A stretch of DNA of 38,924 bases from Nitrospira sp. (GCA_020697375.1 JAJFBJ010000025.1:1-38924), one strand, 5' to 3'. Positions 1-9,819 are shown, counted from the stretch's first letter. Made by a program: numbers and translations. Notes: a model not told the origin generated them from the sequence alone.

Positions 1-46
1 CTGGAGCCGGCGAGTGGAATCGAACCACCGACCTGCGGTTTACGAA
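1..46 (-). repeat. attL: partial duplicate of tRNA-Thr 3' end
   Basis: Identical to 33184-33229. On the minus strand it runs from the full 7-nt anticodon loop through the 3' anticodon strand, variable loop, T arm, acceptor 3' strand and CCA to one base beyond. The 5' half of the tRNA is absent, so it is not a functional tRNA. It is interpreted as the left attachment-site scar of integration. Confidence 0.75.
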
Positions 47-176
47 TCAGGCCAGGACAATTTTTGAAACGCTCGGTGTATCAAATGGTTTCCCCGTTTT
101 AACTGCGAAAACAGGTACTTGCAGGCATTCCATTGATTCGATGGGTTCGAGGGTTATGGGTGGGTTTTGAAAATTT

Positions 177-243
177 TTAGCACAAATTTAGCACAGCAGT
201 TTGGGGTGAACCCCTTCACTGAGACAGGTTGGTATTAGCACAG
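177..243 (+). repeat. TTAGCACA repeat cluster, candidate left arm-type integrase sites
   Basis: Two copies of TTAGCACA lie 11 bp apart (177-196), and a third, TTAGCACAG, is at 235-243. The 21-bp block 177-197 recurs exactly at 33122-33142 by the other end of the element. Direct repeats with helical spacing on both arms are typical of tyrosine-integrase arm sites. The block could instead be the remnant of an older integrase 3' end, since one frame reads STNLAQ as in the intact integrase. Confidence 0.45.
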
Positions 244-299
244 TGCAGATTTGTTGCTTAGGGCGGGAAAGCGAATGGGTCTTGGCCATTAGTGGCTCG

Positions 300-734
300 T
301 TACGGAGAGCAGGTCTTTCGTTCCTCTTGCATCAAATTCATGGACGAACTCACTTCGAGCTCAACAAAGACTCCACACCGAGCAATCCAAAACCTGGAAC
401 TGGGCGGAGGGGTCGATGCTGGTGCTGGCCGTTGATCTAACTCGGGAATTTGGATCTGGACATTCACAATCGTTAAAGAGGGGGCTGGGGGATAGACGAT
501 GTATGGCCATAGGGATATTCCGAATAACCCAGGAAAACGCATTACCGGCGATGACATCATCCGACTGTCATAGCGCTGCATAGCATCGCCGCTAAAGTCA
601 TGTTGTATTCTTCCAGCCTCGACGTCTGTGCTAAATAGACCAACGAGTACTACGATTAAAGCCCAACGCAACCCGTGCCAGGCCCGCTGCACTCCTCTCT
701 TCTTACACTCACTCACGAGCGAGACACCATTCAT
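300..734 (-). CDS. Small secreted hypothetical protein
   Basis: 144-aa protein I do not recognise. A hydrophobic stretch around residues 23-39 ending VEAG looks like a signal peptide, followed by a Pro/Ser-rich linker near residues 105-112 and a Cys-containing C-terminus. The ATG at 734 has a GAGG box 8 nt upstream. A later start inside the long N-terminus is possible because the charged n-region is unusually long. It lies next to the left att site, downstream of the Tad operon and on the same strand, 380 bp away. Its function is unknown. Confidence 0.45.
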   Translation of the reverse strand: MNGVSLVSECKKRGVQRAWHGLRWALIVVLVGLFSTDVEAGRIQHDFSGDAMQRYDSRMMSSPVMRFPGLFGISLWPYIVYPPAPSLTIVNVQIQIPELDQRPAPASTPPPSSRFWIARCGVFVELEVSSSMNLMQEERKTCSP

Positions 735-1113
735 CCCGGGACCTCGCGACTAGCTTCAGTTCAGTATGGCGAAAATCCAAATCGATATGACGATATCCGA
801 TTTTTGCAATACCAGCCACTAGAAAATCCCCTAGCCCTGAAAAAACCTTTAGTTGGACTATGAATATGCCAGGAGAGAAGGGCTAACGACCTTGCAGCAC
901 CGATATGGGAGCGACCCGTATGGACCGATCGCTTAACGGGGGAGAGCTAAGGGGGGTACCATGAATCAGATCCCTAAAAAGCCTGAAGATCGGTGCGCAC
1001 TCCAGGCGCCATGAGCCCCCATTAACGGATAGGTCACGAATCTGGGGGAAACCTCTGTCTTCGCCATGTATTGCCGTGCCGCGAACGAGTCGGCCGCGGT
1101 AAGTATGGGGCCT
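735..1113. other. Intergenic stretch after the Tad operon
   Basis: No convincing gene. The only structure noted is a loose inverted repeat, CCCCCA (1016-1021) and TGGGGG (1043-1048), without a T-run, so it is a poor terminator candidate for the operon ending at 1114. Confidence 0.4.
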
Positions 1114-1443
1114 TCAATGAAGCGTCTGGCAGTACTGTTCTAACTGAAGAGAGAAGATCAGGAATTCGTCTCCACCCTCACGGCGGTAATGCTCTCTTGA
1201 CACGCCCTCGCGGCGCTCTTTTCTGATCTGTTTACAAGCATTCCGTTCCGCACTTTGAATTTGAGGTTGCAGTTTTGCTTGGTCCTCAAGAGAGCGCCCT
1301 GCCAAGCTTCCTTGCATGCGCTTGAGGTCGAGATAGTGATCGTACAGTTTTGGCTCCTCAGACTGAGCCGGCACCGGTTCAGTCTCTGCTGAGAACGCGA
1401 CGACAGGGCATAGGAAGATTGCCAGGAGAAAAGGTAGTTTCAT
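1114..1443 (-). CDS. Small secreted hypothetical protein at the end of the Tad operon
   Basis: 109 aa with a clear N-terminal signal peptide (MKLPFLLAIFLCPVVAFSA, cleavage likely after ALA-type FSA near residue 19). The mature part is highly charged and helix-prone, with Cys near residues 70 and 105 that could pair. The start has a strong GGGGG ribosome-binding site 3-7 nt upstream. It starts 10 bp after the DUF362 gene ends, so it is probably the last gene of the operon. The family is not recognised; a periplasmic accessory role is a guess from context only. Confidence 0.65.
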   Translation of the reverse strand: MKLPFLLAIFLCPVVAFSAETEPVPAQSEEPKLYDHYLDLKRMQGSLAGRSLEDQAKLQPQIQSAERNACKQIRKERREGVSREHYRREGGDEFLIFSLQLEQYCQTLH

Positions 1444-1453
1444 CGCCCCCTTT

Positions 1454-2491
1454 TCATATGAGTCGTATCCCTCGGTGAGCCGGAATCGTCTCGATCAAGT
1501 TGAAATCCGTTCGCACGGAGGCGATCGCTTCGCCCCGCTGTTCAATCGCGCCCTCGCCAATCGGCCCTATCCACTTGTCGGCCCGCTCGAGATACGACAC
1601 CTTATAGGGATCGATCCCCATAATCCTGCAGCAGGTCGCATCCACCGCAGCAAGATTGCGGCCCATGACGAGCGCCCCAACCTTCTTAGGATCGCCCGTG
1701 ATGGGCCCATCGCCATCCATCCCGACAATACCGTCGACGATGGCGAAATGCGGTTTCAAGGTGGCATTGATATCTAAGATCGAATTCTCAATCCCCGCAT
1801 GATGCAACACGTTCTTCGGCCAACCATAATAAATACCCGGCATCACACCGAAGAGATTCTTCATCGACAGCGTGGCCCCGGCCCAATGGTGTGTCTTCAT
1901 CTTGGCGACGGACACGATCCAATCCACTTCCTGAAAGAGGGCAGGAAACGTCAACGTCCGTAGCGAAGACTGGCGACCGGCATTCGGCAGCTCATAACCC
2001 GTCATGTAATTCAGATCGTGAAATGCGATGCGGTCTTCCGTCAACACGTCTGCCAAGCCGGACTCTTCATAGACCGCCAGCGTATCACGCCGATGACCGG
2101 GCCCTTCTGCGACCATCACAGCAGCCGCTCCTAGCCGTAGAAAGGCTTCAATCGCCCCACGCAAGACTAGAGGATGGGTGTTGATGTGAGGCGCTCCTGA
2201 AGCGGTTTCGACCAGGTTTGGCTTCAGGAGAATGCGTTTACCCGTCAACTCTTCAGAACCAATGGTCAGCTCACGAATTCCCCTTGTAATTGAATCGGCA
2301 ATATCCAATTGGTAATGCGCGACTTTGGCCACGAACACTTGCGCCTGTTGCGGCATCCGAAAATACCGCTTCGGAACGACCAACGAACCGACCCCAAGTA
2401 TAAGGCCGGCACCAGTAGCCATGAGCACATCACGACGCGTGAGACTCCTCGTCGATTGCGGATTTGCGTGTTCCGACAAAGCGCTCCTCAC
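1454..2491 (-). CDS. DUF362 domain protein with Tat-like signal
   Basis: 345 aa. The N-terminus has a twin-arginine motif (LTRRDVLMATGAG, around residues 17-29) followed by a hydrophobic segment, indicating Tat export. The body carries DUF362 hallmarks: ILLKPNLV near residue 85, AEGPGHR, and the KTHHWAGATLSMKNLFG block near residue 200. DUF362 members are thought to be redox or Fe-S related, but I see no Cys cluster here. The GTG start overlaps the TGA of the toroid gene by 4 bp, implying translational coupling and a shared task with it. Its biochemical role is unknown. Confidence 0.8.
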   Translation of the reverse strand: MRSALSEHANPQSTRSLTRRDVLMATGAGLILGVGSLVVPKRYFRMPQQAQVFVAKVAHYQLDIADSITRGIRELTIGSEELTGKRILLKPNLVETASGAPHINTHPLVLRGAIEAFLRLGAAAVMVAEGPGHRRDTLAVYEESGLADVLTEDRIAFHDLNYMTGYELPNAGRQSSLRTLTFPALFQEVDWIVSVAKMKTHHWAGATLSMKNLFGVMPGIYYGWPKNVLHHAGIENSILDINATLKPHFAIVDGIVGMDGDGPITGDPKKVGALVMGRNLAAVDATCCRIMGIDPYKVSYLERADKWIGPIGEGAIEQRGEAIASVRTDFNLIETIPAHRGIRLI

Positions 2492-3393
2492 TGAACAACG
2501 ATAGTCGGATTAGTATCCGAGTGAATCAGCAGGGGGTGGCGTACCCTTGACTCGCCGGCTAGTGCACCCAAGAAGAGAAGGCATAGCGCCGATGTTTCGT
2601 ATTCTCCATACCGAGACTGGCTCGCGAAGCAACGCTCAACCAGAGCTACGCCGTTCGACGGGTACTGTTCCCAGGCAGCAAGACCGAGCAATGCCCATCC
2701 CAGTGAGATGGGCGTGCGTAATCGATCCACCTCGCCTTGAAGATAGTCGAGACTACGAGCAACACTTTTTAGCTCAACTTGGCTGACCAAGCTGACCAAT
2801 GCTGCCCCTGTACCCTCCGGATTCGGATGGAGCTCCTTGCCAAACATAAGCGTGTTCCCAGAATTCCATCCTCCATGGGGCAACTGACGATCAAGTAGCA
2901 TCCGAACAGCCTCTCTTACACGGTCGTGCTGAACATGGCCTGTCACTCGTAACGCCATCACACCCATAGCGGTAGGTTCAACCCAGGAATGTGTCGCCTC
3001 GATCCAGGACCATCCCTTCAGGGACGTATCGTGCGCCCATGGAGCATCCGGCTTCCTAGGGAAATGACTGCCCGTGGTGTCTAAGAGAAAATGGACAGCG
3101 CGGCGTTGAGCAACCTGACTGGCCAGGGAATTCTGCCAGGCGAGAATAGCAATTGGGGTTGGCCAGTAGGAGGCGGGATGCTCCCTACTCACCCATACAC
3201 GTCCGTCGTCGCCCTGCTCCTTCCTTAGGCGCGCACGACTACGCTCAAGCGACTCAGGAGGCTCTCCAGCAGCAGCGAGGGACAAAATAGCAAAGGCCGT
3301 CGAATCAACTCGAAACTCCCCATTACGCCGGCCCGCTAGCCCGCCGTCCGGTAGAATCCGTTTTGAGAGGGCCTCTCGAAGTAGACGCTTCAC
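2488..3393 (-). CDS. Prenyltransferase/squalene-cyclase-like alpha/alpha-toroid repeat protein
   Basis: About 301 aa from the GTG at 3393, which follows GGGG closely; a TTG at 3435 overlapping tadC by 14 bp is the alternative. Short repeats of the squalene-cyclase/prenyltransferase type are visible: LPDGGLAGRRNGEF, DGRVWVS and QLPHGGWN, each followed by a helix with a TAFAILSLAA- or AMGVMALR-like pattern. No DxDD cyclase motif is seen and it is about half the length of a true triterpene cyclase, so enzymatic cyclisation is unlikely. It is coupled to tadC upstream and DUF362 downstream. A binding or scaffold role at the envelope is possible. Confidence 0.7.
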   Translation of the reverse strand: MKRLLREALSKRILPDGGLAGRRNGEFRVDSTAFAILSLAAAGEPPESLERSRARLRKEQGDDGRVWVSREHPASYWPTPIAILAWQNSLASQVAQRRAVHFLLDTTGSHFPRKPDAPWAHDTSLKGWSWIEATHSWVEPTAMGVMALRVTGHVQHDRVREAVRMLLDRQLPHGGWNSGNTLMFGKELHPNPEGTGAALVSLVSQVELKSVARSLDYLQGEVDRLRTPISLGWALLGLAAWEQYPSNGVALVERCFASQSRYGEYETSALCLLFLGALAGESRVRHPLLIHSDTNPTIVVQ

Positions 3394-3421
3394 TGAGATC
3401 CCCAGCCCAGCAATACCAGAA

Positions 3422-4378
3422 CTAATGCCCAGCAAGCGCGGGGAACAAGACCCTGACCATTCTGATGCAAGCCGGACCGATCGTCACAACGAACATGCTA
3501 GGAAAAATGAAGAAGATGAGGGGCAGCAAGAGTTTCACCGGCAATTTGGCTGCCAGTTCCTCCGCCTTGAGTCTGCGCGTCGTTCGCATCGAATCCGCGT
3601 GAACGCGGAGCGCCTGACCGATGCTCGTCCCAAAGCGGTCTGTCTGCACAAGTAGCGCCACTAGATTCTTCACCTCTTCGAGATCGGTACGGTGAGCCAG
3701 ATTTCTCAGGGCTTCCTGCCGTTGCACACCGGTCCTCAGCTCGAGCGCCAAAATGTTCAGCTCGTCACCCAATACAGGATGCGCTTGTTTGACATCCTCC
3801 CCGACCCGCGCAATCGCTTGATCCAATCCTAATCCCGCTTCCACACAGACCACCATCAAGTCGAGAGCATCAGGAATCGCCCGCTGCAGCGAATCCTGTC
3901 GATGGGCAATGGCCCGCTTGAGCCAGAACCCTGGAGCATAATAGCCACAGGTTGCAGCAAGCAGGTAGTACAAAATCAAATTTGTCGCGGTCGGGAAGCC
4001 AAGCGCCTTGATCGGAACCATCGCGACGACCGCCACAAGCAGCACGGCAAGCATCAACTTCGCGCCCGTATAGAAGACCGGCGCTTTCCCGCTCCGATAC
4101 CCTGCGGTAATCAACAGGCGTCGTGTTGCGCGCATTTCCTCCACATTGGAAGGCTGATTCAGCTTGGCAAACCATTCCAGCAAAGCACGCATCTGAGCTT
4201 GAGCCTGGTCAGCAAATCCTTCAGCGACGACACTGTCTTCTCCAGCAAGCGTGTGCCCTTCCGCTCGACGGCGCCAGATCTGCAGGGCCTCACGCGAATT
4301 GAGATACAGAAACAAGGCGGTACCCGCCAGCAGGATGACCAGAAATGTCGACAATGCCGCAAGCAATGGAAGTTCCAT
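3422..4378 (-). CDS. tadC: TadC, Flp pilus inner-membrane platform protein
   Basis: 318 aa with a T2SSF (GspF-like) domain in the second half and N-terminal, central and C-terminal membrane segments. Family features include the helix DALDLMVVCVEAGLGLDQAI near residue 170 and the final hydrophobic pair ending IFPSMFVVTIGP. With TadB it forms the inner-membrane base through which the CpaF ATPase drives Flp pilin polymerisation. The ATG is preceded by AAGGAG at 6 nt and follows the tadB stop by 10 bp. Confidence 0.92.
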   Translation of the reverse strand: MELPLLAALSTFLVILLAGTALFLYLNSREALQIWRRRAEGHTLAGEDSVVAEGFADQAQAQMRALLEWFAKLNQPSNVEEMRATRRLLITAGYRSGKAPVFYTGAKLMLAVLLVAVVAMVPIKALGFPTATNLILYYLLAATCGYYAPGFWLKRAIAHRQDSLQRAIPDALDLMVVCVEAGLGLDQAIARVGEDVKQAHPVLGDELNILALELRTGVQRQEALRNLAHRTDLEEVKNLVALLVQTDRFGTSIGQALRVHADSMRTTRRLKAEELAAKLPVKLLLPLIFFIFPSMFVVTIGPACIRMVRVLFPALAGH

Positions 4379-4388
4379 GCGCCGCTCC

Positions 4389-5354
4389 TTAGACCTTGAT
4401 CGCTACCATGCGTTTCATCACAATCGCGCCCAGCACCATCATGATGCTGCCAGCCGTGGACAGGCTCTGTCCCATGGGATCCGAGAACAAAAGGCCTACA
4501 TAGTCGGGATTTAGCTTATACAGCAGAAGCCCGATCACAATGGGAAGCCCCAAAAGAATCATGGCGGAAAACCGCCCCTCGGCAGACAATGCCCTCACTT
4601 TCAATTGGAGCTCAAACCGTTGTCGAATCAGTCCCGCTAGAGAATCGATGATTTCAGCCAAGTTGCCGCCGGTTTCACGCTGAACTAAGACGGACGTGAC
4701 AAAAAACCGACAATCGACGCTGTCCACCCGATCGGTCATATTCTGAAGCGCCTGCGGAAGCGCCACCCCCATGGATACCTCATCGAACACACGCCGGAAC
4801 TCTTGTCCGATGGGATCGGCCGCTTCATCCCCGACAATTTTCAACCCCACCGAAAACGCATGCCCGGCCCGTAATGCACGCGAGACCAGTTCAAGCGCCT
4901 CAGGTAACTGCCGCTCAAGCGTCGCCATCCGTCGGCTCTTCAGCCATGCAAGATATCCGACAGGAATCGAACCAAGCACAGCGGCAAATAGCAGAGCGAG
5001 CACCGTTGCTTGATGCAGGGACAGAGCTAGTAAGAGCCCGCCAAAAGCCAGAAGAGGTGAGGCAAGCACAAAGACTCCCAGCGGCAGCCGGCAATCTGCC
5101 CGCTGATGAAGCACTCTTAGCGGCTGCAGCCGCCGCGCCGTCAGGAGTAAATCGTTCAGCCACGGGATATCGCTGAGCGATTCCTTGCGGACAATCTCCA
5201 GCGTGGCTGCCTCCATCGGCGCTGTCCATGCCTGGAGCCGTTCAACAGCTCGATCAGTTCCGCGGGGCGCCATGATTCGATATAGCGCCGCACAGGCGTA
5301 CATAACCAGCAGGATTGTGCCAAATATACCGAGGGCTATAAATACATTCAGCAT
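4389..5354 (-). CDS. tadB: TadB, Flp pilus inner-membrane platform protein
   Basis: 321 aa. An N-terminal membrane segment (residues 1-25), two further segments near 85-130, a T2SSF domain with [18 protein letters not shown] and [13 protein letters not shown], then two C-terminal segments. It is the usual partner of TadC. The start codon overlaps the end of cpaF by 7 bp, a typical tightly coupled tad arrangement. Confidence 0.92.
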   Translation of the reverse strand: MLNVFIALGIFGTILLVMYACAALYRIMAPRGTDRAVERLQAWTAPMEAATLEIVRKESLSDIPWLNDLLLTARRLQPLRVLHQRADCRLPLGVFVLASPLLAFGGLLLALSLHQATVLALLFAAVLGSIPVGYLAWLKSRRMATLERQLPEALELVSRALRAGHAFSVGLKIVGDEAADPIGQEFRRVFDEVSMGVALPQALQNMTDRVDSVDCRFFVTSVLVQRETGGNLAEIIDSLAGLIRQRFELQLKVRALSAEGRFSAMILLGLPIVIGLLLYKLNPDYVGLLFSDPMGQSLSTAGSIMMVLGAIVMKRMVAIKV

Positions 5355-6661
5355 TCATACACCTTTGAGGGATCAAATAAGGTGAGGGGCAACGCTACAC
5401 CCTTTGCGGCCAGACGTTCGGCAAATTTAGGACGCACGCCAGTCGCCCTAAATCGTCCCTTCACTTTGCGATTCTCATCGAGACCGGTCTGCTGGAAGGT
5501 AAAGAGTTCCTGTAACGTGATCAGGTCGCCTTCCATGCCGACGACTTCTTGAAGGCTGATCAACTTTCTGGTTCCGTCAGACAACCGCGCAATTTGGATG
5601 ATCACGTCCAACGCAGAAGACACGTAATGCCGCATGGCCTTCGCCGCCAAATTAAAGCCTGCCATTGACACCAGCGTCTCAATCCTCGTCAGAGCATCTC
5701 GACAGGAATTGGCATGGACCGTGGTCAACGAGCCATCGTGACCGGTGTTCATGGCTTGGAGCATGTCCAGACTCTCCGCTCCGCGCACCTCACCCAGAAT
5801 GATCCGATCGGGACGCATACGAAGTGCGTTCTTGACAAGTTCGCGCTGTGCGATCTCCCCTTTCCCTTCGATATTAGCCGGCCTGGTTTCCAGCCTGACC
5901 ACATGGTCCTGGCGCAATTGCAACTCGGCCGCGTCTTCAATTGTCACGATACGTTCATCGTTCGGAATAAATCCTGACAACACATTCAATAACGTCGTTT
6001 TCCCTGATCCCGTTCCACCCGAAATCAAGATATTCAATCGAGCCTGGACAATGGCCTTCATGAGTTCGCCGATTTCCGGCGTGAGCGACCGTTTTTCGAC
6101 CAGATGATACAGTTGCAGGGGATCTTTACTGAACTTTCTGATCGAGAGAGACGGCCCGTCGATGGCGAGCGGAGGAATGATCGCATTCACGCGAGAGCCG
6201 TCGGCAAGGCGGGCATCGACCATCGGCACCGACTCGTCGATGCGGCGCCCCACGCGCGAGACAATTTTCTCGATGATCTTCTTCAAGTGGGCGTCGTCCT
6301 TGAATTGGATCGGCGTCAGCTCTAATCGACCGGATCGTTCGACGAAGACCTGCTTGTGTCCATTGACCAGAATGTCGTTGACGGTCTGATCCGCCAGCAA
6401 CGGCTCCAGGGGACCCAACCCTAGCACCTCGTGAAGAATATCCTGCGTGATCTGTACCCGCTCTCTCTGGTTGAGCGGCACCGATTCCTGTTGCAGCAAC
6501 TGCTCGATGAGCTTGGTCAACTGGTCCGTGACAGCGCCTTGCGACATAGTGCCGATGGCATTCAGATCGAGCATTTCGATCACGCGCTGGTGCAATCGCT
6601 CTTTCAGCTCATGATACTGGGACCCGCCTTCCGTGCCATTCACCGGCTTCATCATCAGCAT
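5348..6661 (-). CDS. cpaF: CpaF/TadA, Flp pilus secretion ATPase
   Basis: About 437 aa. A GspE/CpaF-type hexameric ATPase that powers pilus assembly (and possibly retraction) at the cytoplasmic face. Visible motifs are Walker [10 protein letters not shown] (about residue 217), an Asp box EDAAELQL, Walker [10 protein letters not shown] and the His box [13 protein letters not shown]. The ATG at 6661 has GGAGGG 11 nt upstream; a GTG at 6673 is too close to that box. It sits between cpaE and tadB. Confidence 0.95.
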   Translation of the reverse strand: MLMMKPVNGTEGGSQYHELKERLHQRVIEMLDLNAIGTMSQGAVTDQLTKLIEQLLQQESVPLNQRERVQITQDILHEVLGLGPLEPLLADQTVNDILVNGHKQVFVERSGRLELTPIQFKDDAHLKKIIEKIVSRVGRRIDESVPMVDARLADGSRVNAIIPPLAIDGPSLSIRKFSKDPLQLYHLVEKRSLTPEIGELMKAIVQARLNILISGGTGSGKTTLLNVLSGFIPNDERIVTIEDAAELQLRQDHVVRLETRPANIEGKGEIAQRELVKNALRMRPDRIILGEVRGAESLDMLQAMNTGHDGSLTTVHANSCRDALTRIETLVSMAGFNLAAKAMRHYVSSALDVIIQIARLSDGTRKLISLQEVVGMEGDLITLQELFTFQQTGLDENRKVKGRFRATGVRPKFAERLAAKGVALPLTLFDPSKVYEC

Positions 6662-6713
6662 AATGTGTGACACCCTCCTTCAGAATCGTTCAATCAGCAG
6701 TCCGTTTCGATTT

Positions 6714-7937
6714 TCAGACGACAGATGGTTTCCGACCTGACTCCAGTCCAAGAGTCGAAAAACAGCGCCCTAAAAACGAGGACTTCTTCTCCGATCTCTT
6801 CTCCGAATCGCTTCCCGCGGCAAGGGATTTATCACCGACGAGCGCCTCGCTTCCTCGCAGATACCACTGTCCGATGGACGTCCTCGATGCCATGATCGTC
6901 AGCGGCTTGCCGTGGTTGATCGCCTCACTGGCTGTCCCGTAATCGTTGGGAATCAATCCAGCCATCGGCACCCCCAATAGATCTTCCGTCTCGGCCAAGA
7001 GATCCTTCTGATCGTTGGCATAACGATTGACCACCACACCCACCTTTCCGGATGGATAGGCTGCCATCTGCAACACATCGAGCAGGCGCTTGGTCCGTCG
7101 GATGGCCGGCAACGAGAGCGTGGTTACGACGATGATTTGATCCGAACAATCCAGTGCCTCCTTGACCACCGACTCGAGCACATGTCCACAATCGATGAAG
7201 ACATGTCGATGCATGGCTCGCAGGAGGCCGATGACTCGCATCGTGCTACCCGGCACGTGTACCGGTTCTTCAAATCCTTCATAGCCCGAAGGCAGCAGAT
7301 GGAGGCCGGACGAATGTTGCGCCAAACTGCTCCGGACAATCGTCTCGTCCAATCGAGAGATATCTTTTGAGAGATGTTTCAGTCCTTGCACTGCCCGCAG
7401 GTCCAAGAACAAACCGAGATCCCCTCCGAGCAGATCCAGATCCATCAATGCAACCGGCTCCCGTTGGCTCACCTGCTTGACCGACATCGCGAGGTTCGTC
7501 GCCACGGTGCTCGCCCCCACTCCCCCCCGCGCGCCGATGACCGCAACTACCCTCCCGGACTGCCTCTCCATACCGGACACTCGCCCGGCGAATCGTTCTT
7601 CAAAACGCGCCAGCGCCGGTTCCACATCCTGGCGGGTCAACGGCTGAGGCAAGAATTCCTTCACTCCCAACCGAAACGCTTCCAAGAGAATTTGCGGATC
7701 GGTGCGCGAGGCCGTCAGAAATACCTCAAGATCCGGCGACGCATTCAATAACTCGCGGATGCGAGCAAACGTCTGTTGCGGGCGCAGCTCGTCCAATTCA
7801 AGCAACAGCATGTCCGCAACACCGGTCCCCTGCCCCTTCGTCACCAGATAATCTCGCCTACGAGAAACAATCTCCTCAAAAGTCTGCCGCGCCGCTTCGT
7901 TTCGACAATCAATCGACACTGCAATCAGTCGAGCCAT
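6714..7937 (-). CDS. cpaE: CpaE/TadZ, pilus-localising ParA/MinD-like ATPase
   Basis: 407 aa. The N-terminal ~120 residues resemble a divergent receiver domain (TASRTDPQ, FRLGVKEFLPQPL). The C-terminal half is a ParA/MinD ATPase. Its Walker A is the atypical GARGGVGASTVATN near residue 133, lacking the usual GK[ST] lysine, as is common in TadZ/CpaE. In other systems TadZ localises the Tad machine to a cell pole or focus. GAGGAG lies 10 nt before the ATG. The gene ends 52 bp before cpaF. Confidence 0.92.
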   Translation of the reverse strand: MARLIAVSIDCRNEAARQTFEEIVSRRRDYLVTKGQGTGVADMLLLELDELRPQQTFARIRELLNASPDLEVFLTASRTDPQILLEAFRLGVKEFLPQPLTRQDVEPALARFEERFAGRVSGMERQSGRVVAVIGARGGVGASTVATNLAMSVKQVSQREPVALMDLDLLGGDLGLFLDLRAVQGLKHLSKDISRLDETIVRSSLAQHSSGLHLLPSGYEGFEEPVHVPGSTMRVIGLLRAMHRHVFIDCGHVLESVVKEALDCSDQIIVVTTLSLPAIRRTKRLLDVLQMAAYPSGKVGVVVNRYANDQKDLLAETEDLLGVPMAGLIPNDYGTASEAINHGKPLTIMASRTSIGQWYLRGSEALVGDKSLAAGSDSEKRSEKKSSFLGRCFSTLGLESGRKPSVV

Positions 7938-7964
7938 GCGAGCAATTCTCCTCGATTACACAGA

Positions 7965-9038
7965 TTATTCCACTAGGCCAGGCAACGTCGTGAACACCCC
8001 GAACGCTGGACCGCCACCGCCACCACCAGCCTGGAACAGAGGGCATGTTACGTTCCCGGTAATTAGATGGTTCGGAGGGCCCTGGACGTTGGTGATGCGA
8101 ATATTGGCATATCCCTTAATCGTGATCGCGCCACTCGGACTGCAGTCGTTTCCTTCATACACCGGGACCAGTGCATCCCAATACCCGGTCCCTGCACTCT
8201 TCTGTACAAAGAGATTCGTGAGAGCATTCCATGTCGGATTGCTCAATGTTCCATTGGTAAACTCCAACTGGGTCACACCGGCCGTCGTGGGCGGCGCCTG
8301 ATAGCTGCCATCGATCATGCCATTGAGGATGTTCCTCATCGCGTTGTCATTCGATGGAGACACATCGTACGTTGTAAACCCGGCACAGGATTCCGGTGTC
8401 CCATTGCTGGGATAGAGCATGATCGAATCTCCGCACCCGTACTGGCTGAAGAACAATTCCGAGATGGCCACCGGAAGATCCATTGCCCCAAGAGGCGTGG
8501 ACCCGATGGCCGTGAGTTCCGCCGTCGCTGCCGCGCTGACATTCACACTCGACATGCCGACAATATTTGCCAGGAATGTGCTGATCGGGCCATTCGCGCT
8601 GCCGTCCCGATGGGTGACGACTCTGACCGATCGCGGTTGATTCGCCGTCGGGGCAAACGTCCTTGTCGCACTGTTCCACAACCCGACCTGAACGTCGGCG
8701 GCATTCACCGACACATTGACTGCTGCAGCCTGATTCAGCGCACTTGTCGCCTGAGCCGCAGCGACGATCGCCGCCTGATCTCCGCCCGTGAGTGTATAAA
8801 TGGCCATCTCAGCCGGCGTCATCCCCTCATAGGCGATGCCCAGGGTCCTAGCACCGGCCAGCGCGGCGGCATCCGCAGCATTCTGCAACTCATTTCTCGC
8901 CACGAGTGCATGGCCGATATCGATGGCTGCCGCGCCCATCGCCAGCAAGACCGTCAGGGTGAGCGCCACCATGACGGCCGCTGCCCCGTTGGAATTGTCG
9001 AGTGGCTTTAGGAGCTGTTTCACGAACGTACGGGGCAT
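7965..9038 (-). CDS. TadG-like protein (Flp pilus assembly)
   Basis: About 357 aa from the ATG at 9038, chosen for the AGGAG box 7 nt upstream; an upstream ATG at 9074 overlapping tadE lacks one. One N-terminal membrane helix begins with the TadE/G-like stretch NSNGAAAVMVALTLTVLLAM and continues with ARNELQNAADAAALAGARTLG, typical of TadG-family proteins. The remaining ~290 residues are predicted extracytoplasmic and contain five or so Cys and a Gly-rich tail. It probably anchors or shapes the pilus at the envelope. Confidence 0.85.
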   Translation of the reverse strand: MPRTFVKQLLKPLDNSNGAAAVMVALTLTVLLAMGAAAIDIGHALVARNELQNAADAAALAGARTLGIAYEGMTPAEMAIYTLTGGDQAAIVAAAQATSALNQAAAVNVSVNAADVQVGLWNSATRTFAPTANQPRSVRVVTHRDGSANGPISTFLANIVGMSSVNVSAAATAELTAIGSTPLGAMDLPVAISELFFSQYGCGDSIMLYPSNGTPESCAGFTTYDVSPSNDNAMRNILNGMIDGSYQAPPTTAGVTQLEFTNGTLSNPTWNALTNLFVQKSAGTGYWDALVPVYEGNDCSPSGAITIKGYANIRITNVQGPPNHLITGNVTCPLFQAGGGGGGPAFGVFTTLPGLVE

Positions 9039-9066
9039 GGACGGACTCCTTAATTTCTTTAATGAG

Positions 9067-9471
9067 TCATTCATGACGCATTGTCGTCGACATCGTAATC
9101 GGCAATGGGCTGGGCAGACCCAACACGCTCGGGATATAAGGAATCAACCAGGGATAGTTGTAGGTCGCCGTCACCGTCAACATCGCAGGGCTCGCGCCTC
9201 CCGCTCCGGCCACGGCTATCGTCACATCCGCTAAATTAATACCCGTTCCTGTCAGATAGTTCGTAGCGATTGTCGTGATCTGTCCCGATGTGGGTTTTGG
9301 AGAGACCTGGACTATGCCCGCCCGCGCTCCTTCCCGGCTGGCATTAGTGACCACTTCCCGTCCATACATGATCATGCCGAACTCAATGATCCCGAAGAGG
9401 ATCGTCAAGAGTACCGGTAACAACAGGGCAAACTCCGCTGCCACCGCACCACGCTCGTTCAGCCTTTGCAT
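9067..9471 (-). CDS. TadE-like pseudopilin
   Basis: 134 aa from the ATG at 9471 (AGAGGG 8 nt upstream; the GTG at 9489 is less likely). The N-terminus carries the TadE signature ERGAVAAEFALLLPVLL followed by FGIIEFGMIMYGREVVTNASREGARAG. TadE and TadF proteins are minor pseudopilins processed by the same peptidase as Flp. Only one TadE-like gene is present and no separate TadF is seen. Confidence 0.88.
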   Translation of the reverse strand: MQRLNERGAVAAEFALLLPVLLTILFGIIEFGMIMYGREVVTNASREGARAGIVQVSPKPTSGQITTIATNYLTGTGINLADVTIAVAGAGGASPAMLTVTATYNYPWLIPYIPSVLGLPSPLPITMSTTMRHE

Positions 9472-9491
9472 GGGACACACCCTCTTCACAG

Positions 9492-9767
9492 CTACTTGGT
9501 TTGTACACCGCTTGCTACAGCCGACCGGCTAAACTCCGCATCCGGTTGCTCAAAACTCTTTCGATAGGCCTCCATGGCCGTGGCGTTCACTTTTCCGTCT
9601 TGTCCTTCAACCGGTGCAAGACTTTCTCCCGCGGCGGGATTTAGAACCTGCTGAGCCCGCATGTTTTGATAGGCCGTCCCCCAATTCGGACTAATTGTGG
9701 TCGGGGCACAAGCCCCAACCAGTAATCCCATCGCCATGACCGCCAAGATCCCATTCATTCTGGCCAT
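9492..9767 (-). CDS. Tad-locus lipoprotein
   Basis: 91 aa from the ATG at 9767, which has AGGGAG 6 nt upstream; an ATG at 9788 would add seven residues. The lipoprotein signal ends LLVGAC near residue 20. The mature part (NWGTAYQNMRAQQVLNP, then an EGQDGKVNATAMEAYRKSFE block) resembles small lipoproteins found in tad loci next to the secretin, with a pattern like DG..A..A...YR. By position it may be a pilotin or secretin-associated factor, which is inference. Confidence 0.75.
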   Translation of the reverse strand: MARMNGILAVMAMGLLVGACAPTTISPNWGTAYQNMRAQQVLNPAAGESLAPVEGQDGKVNATAMEAYRKSFEQPDAEFSRSAVASGVQTK

Positions 9768-9819
9768 TGTGATCTCCCTCTCAACCATGTGCCGACTGGC
9801 TCATGCATTTAATTATCGC

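Noticed and set aside
1..46. Second functional tRNA-Thr gene
   Set aside because: Only the 3' part from the anticodon loop onward is present; positions 47 onward do not continue the anticodon or D arms.
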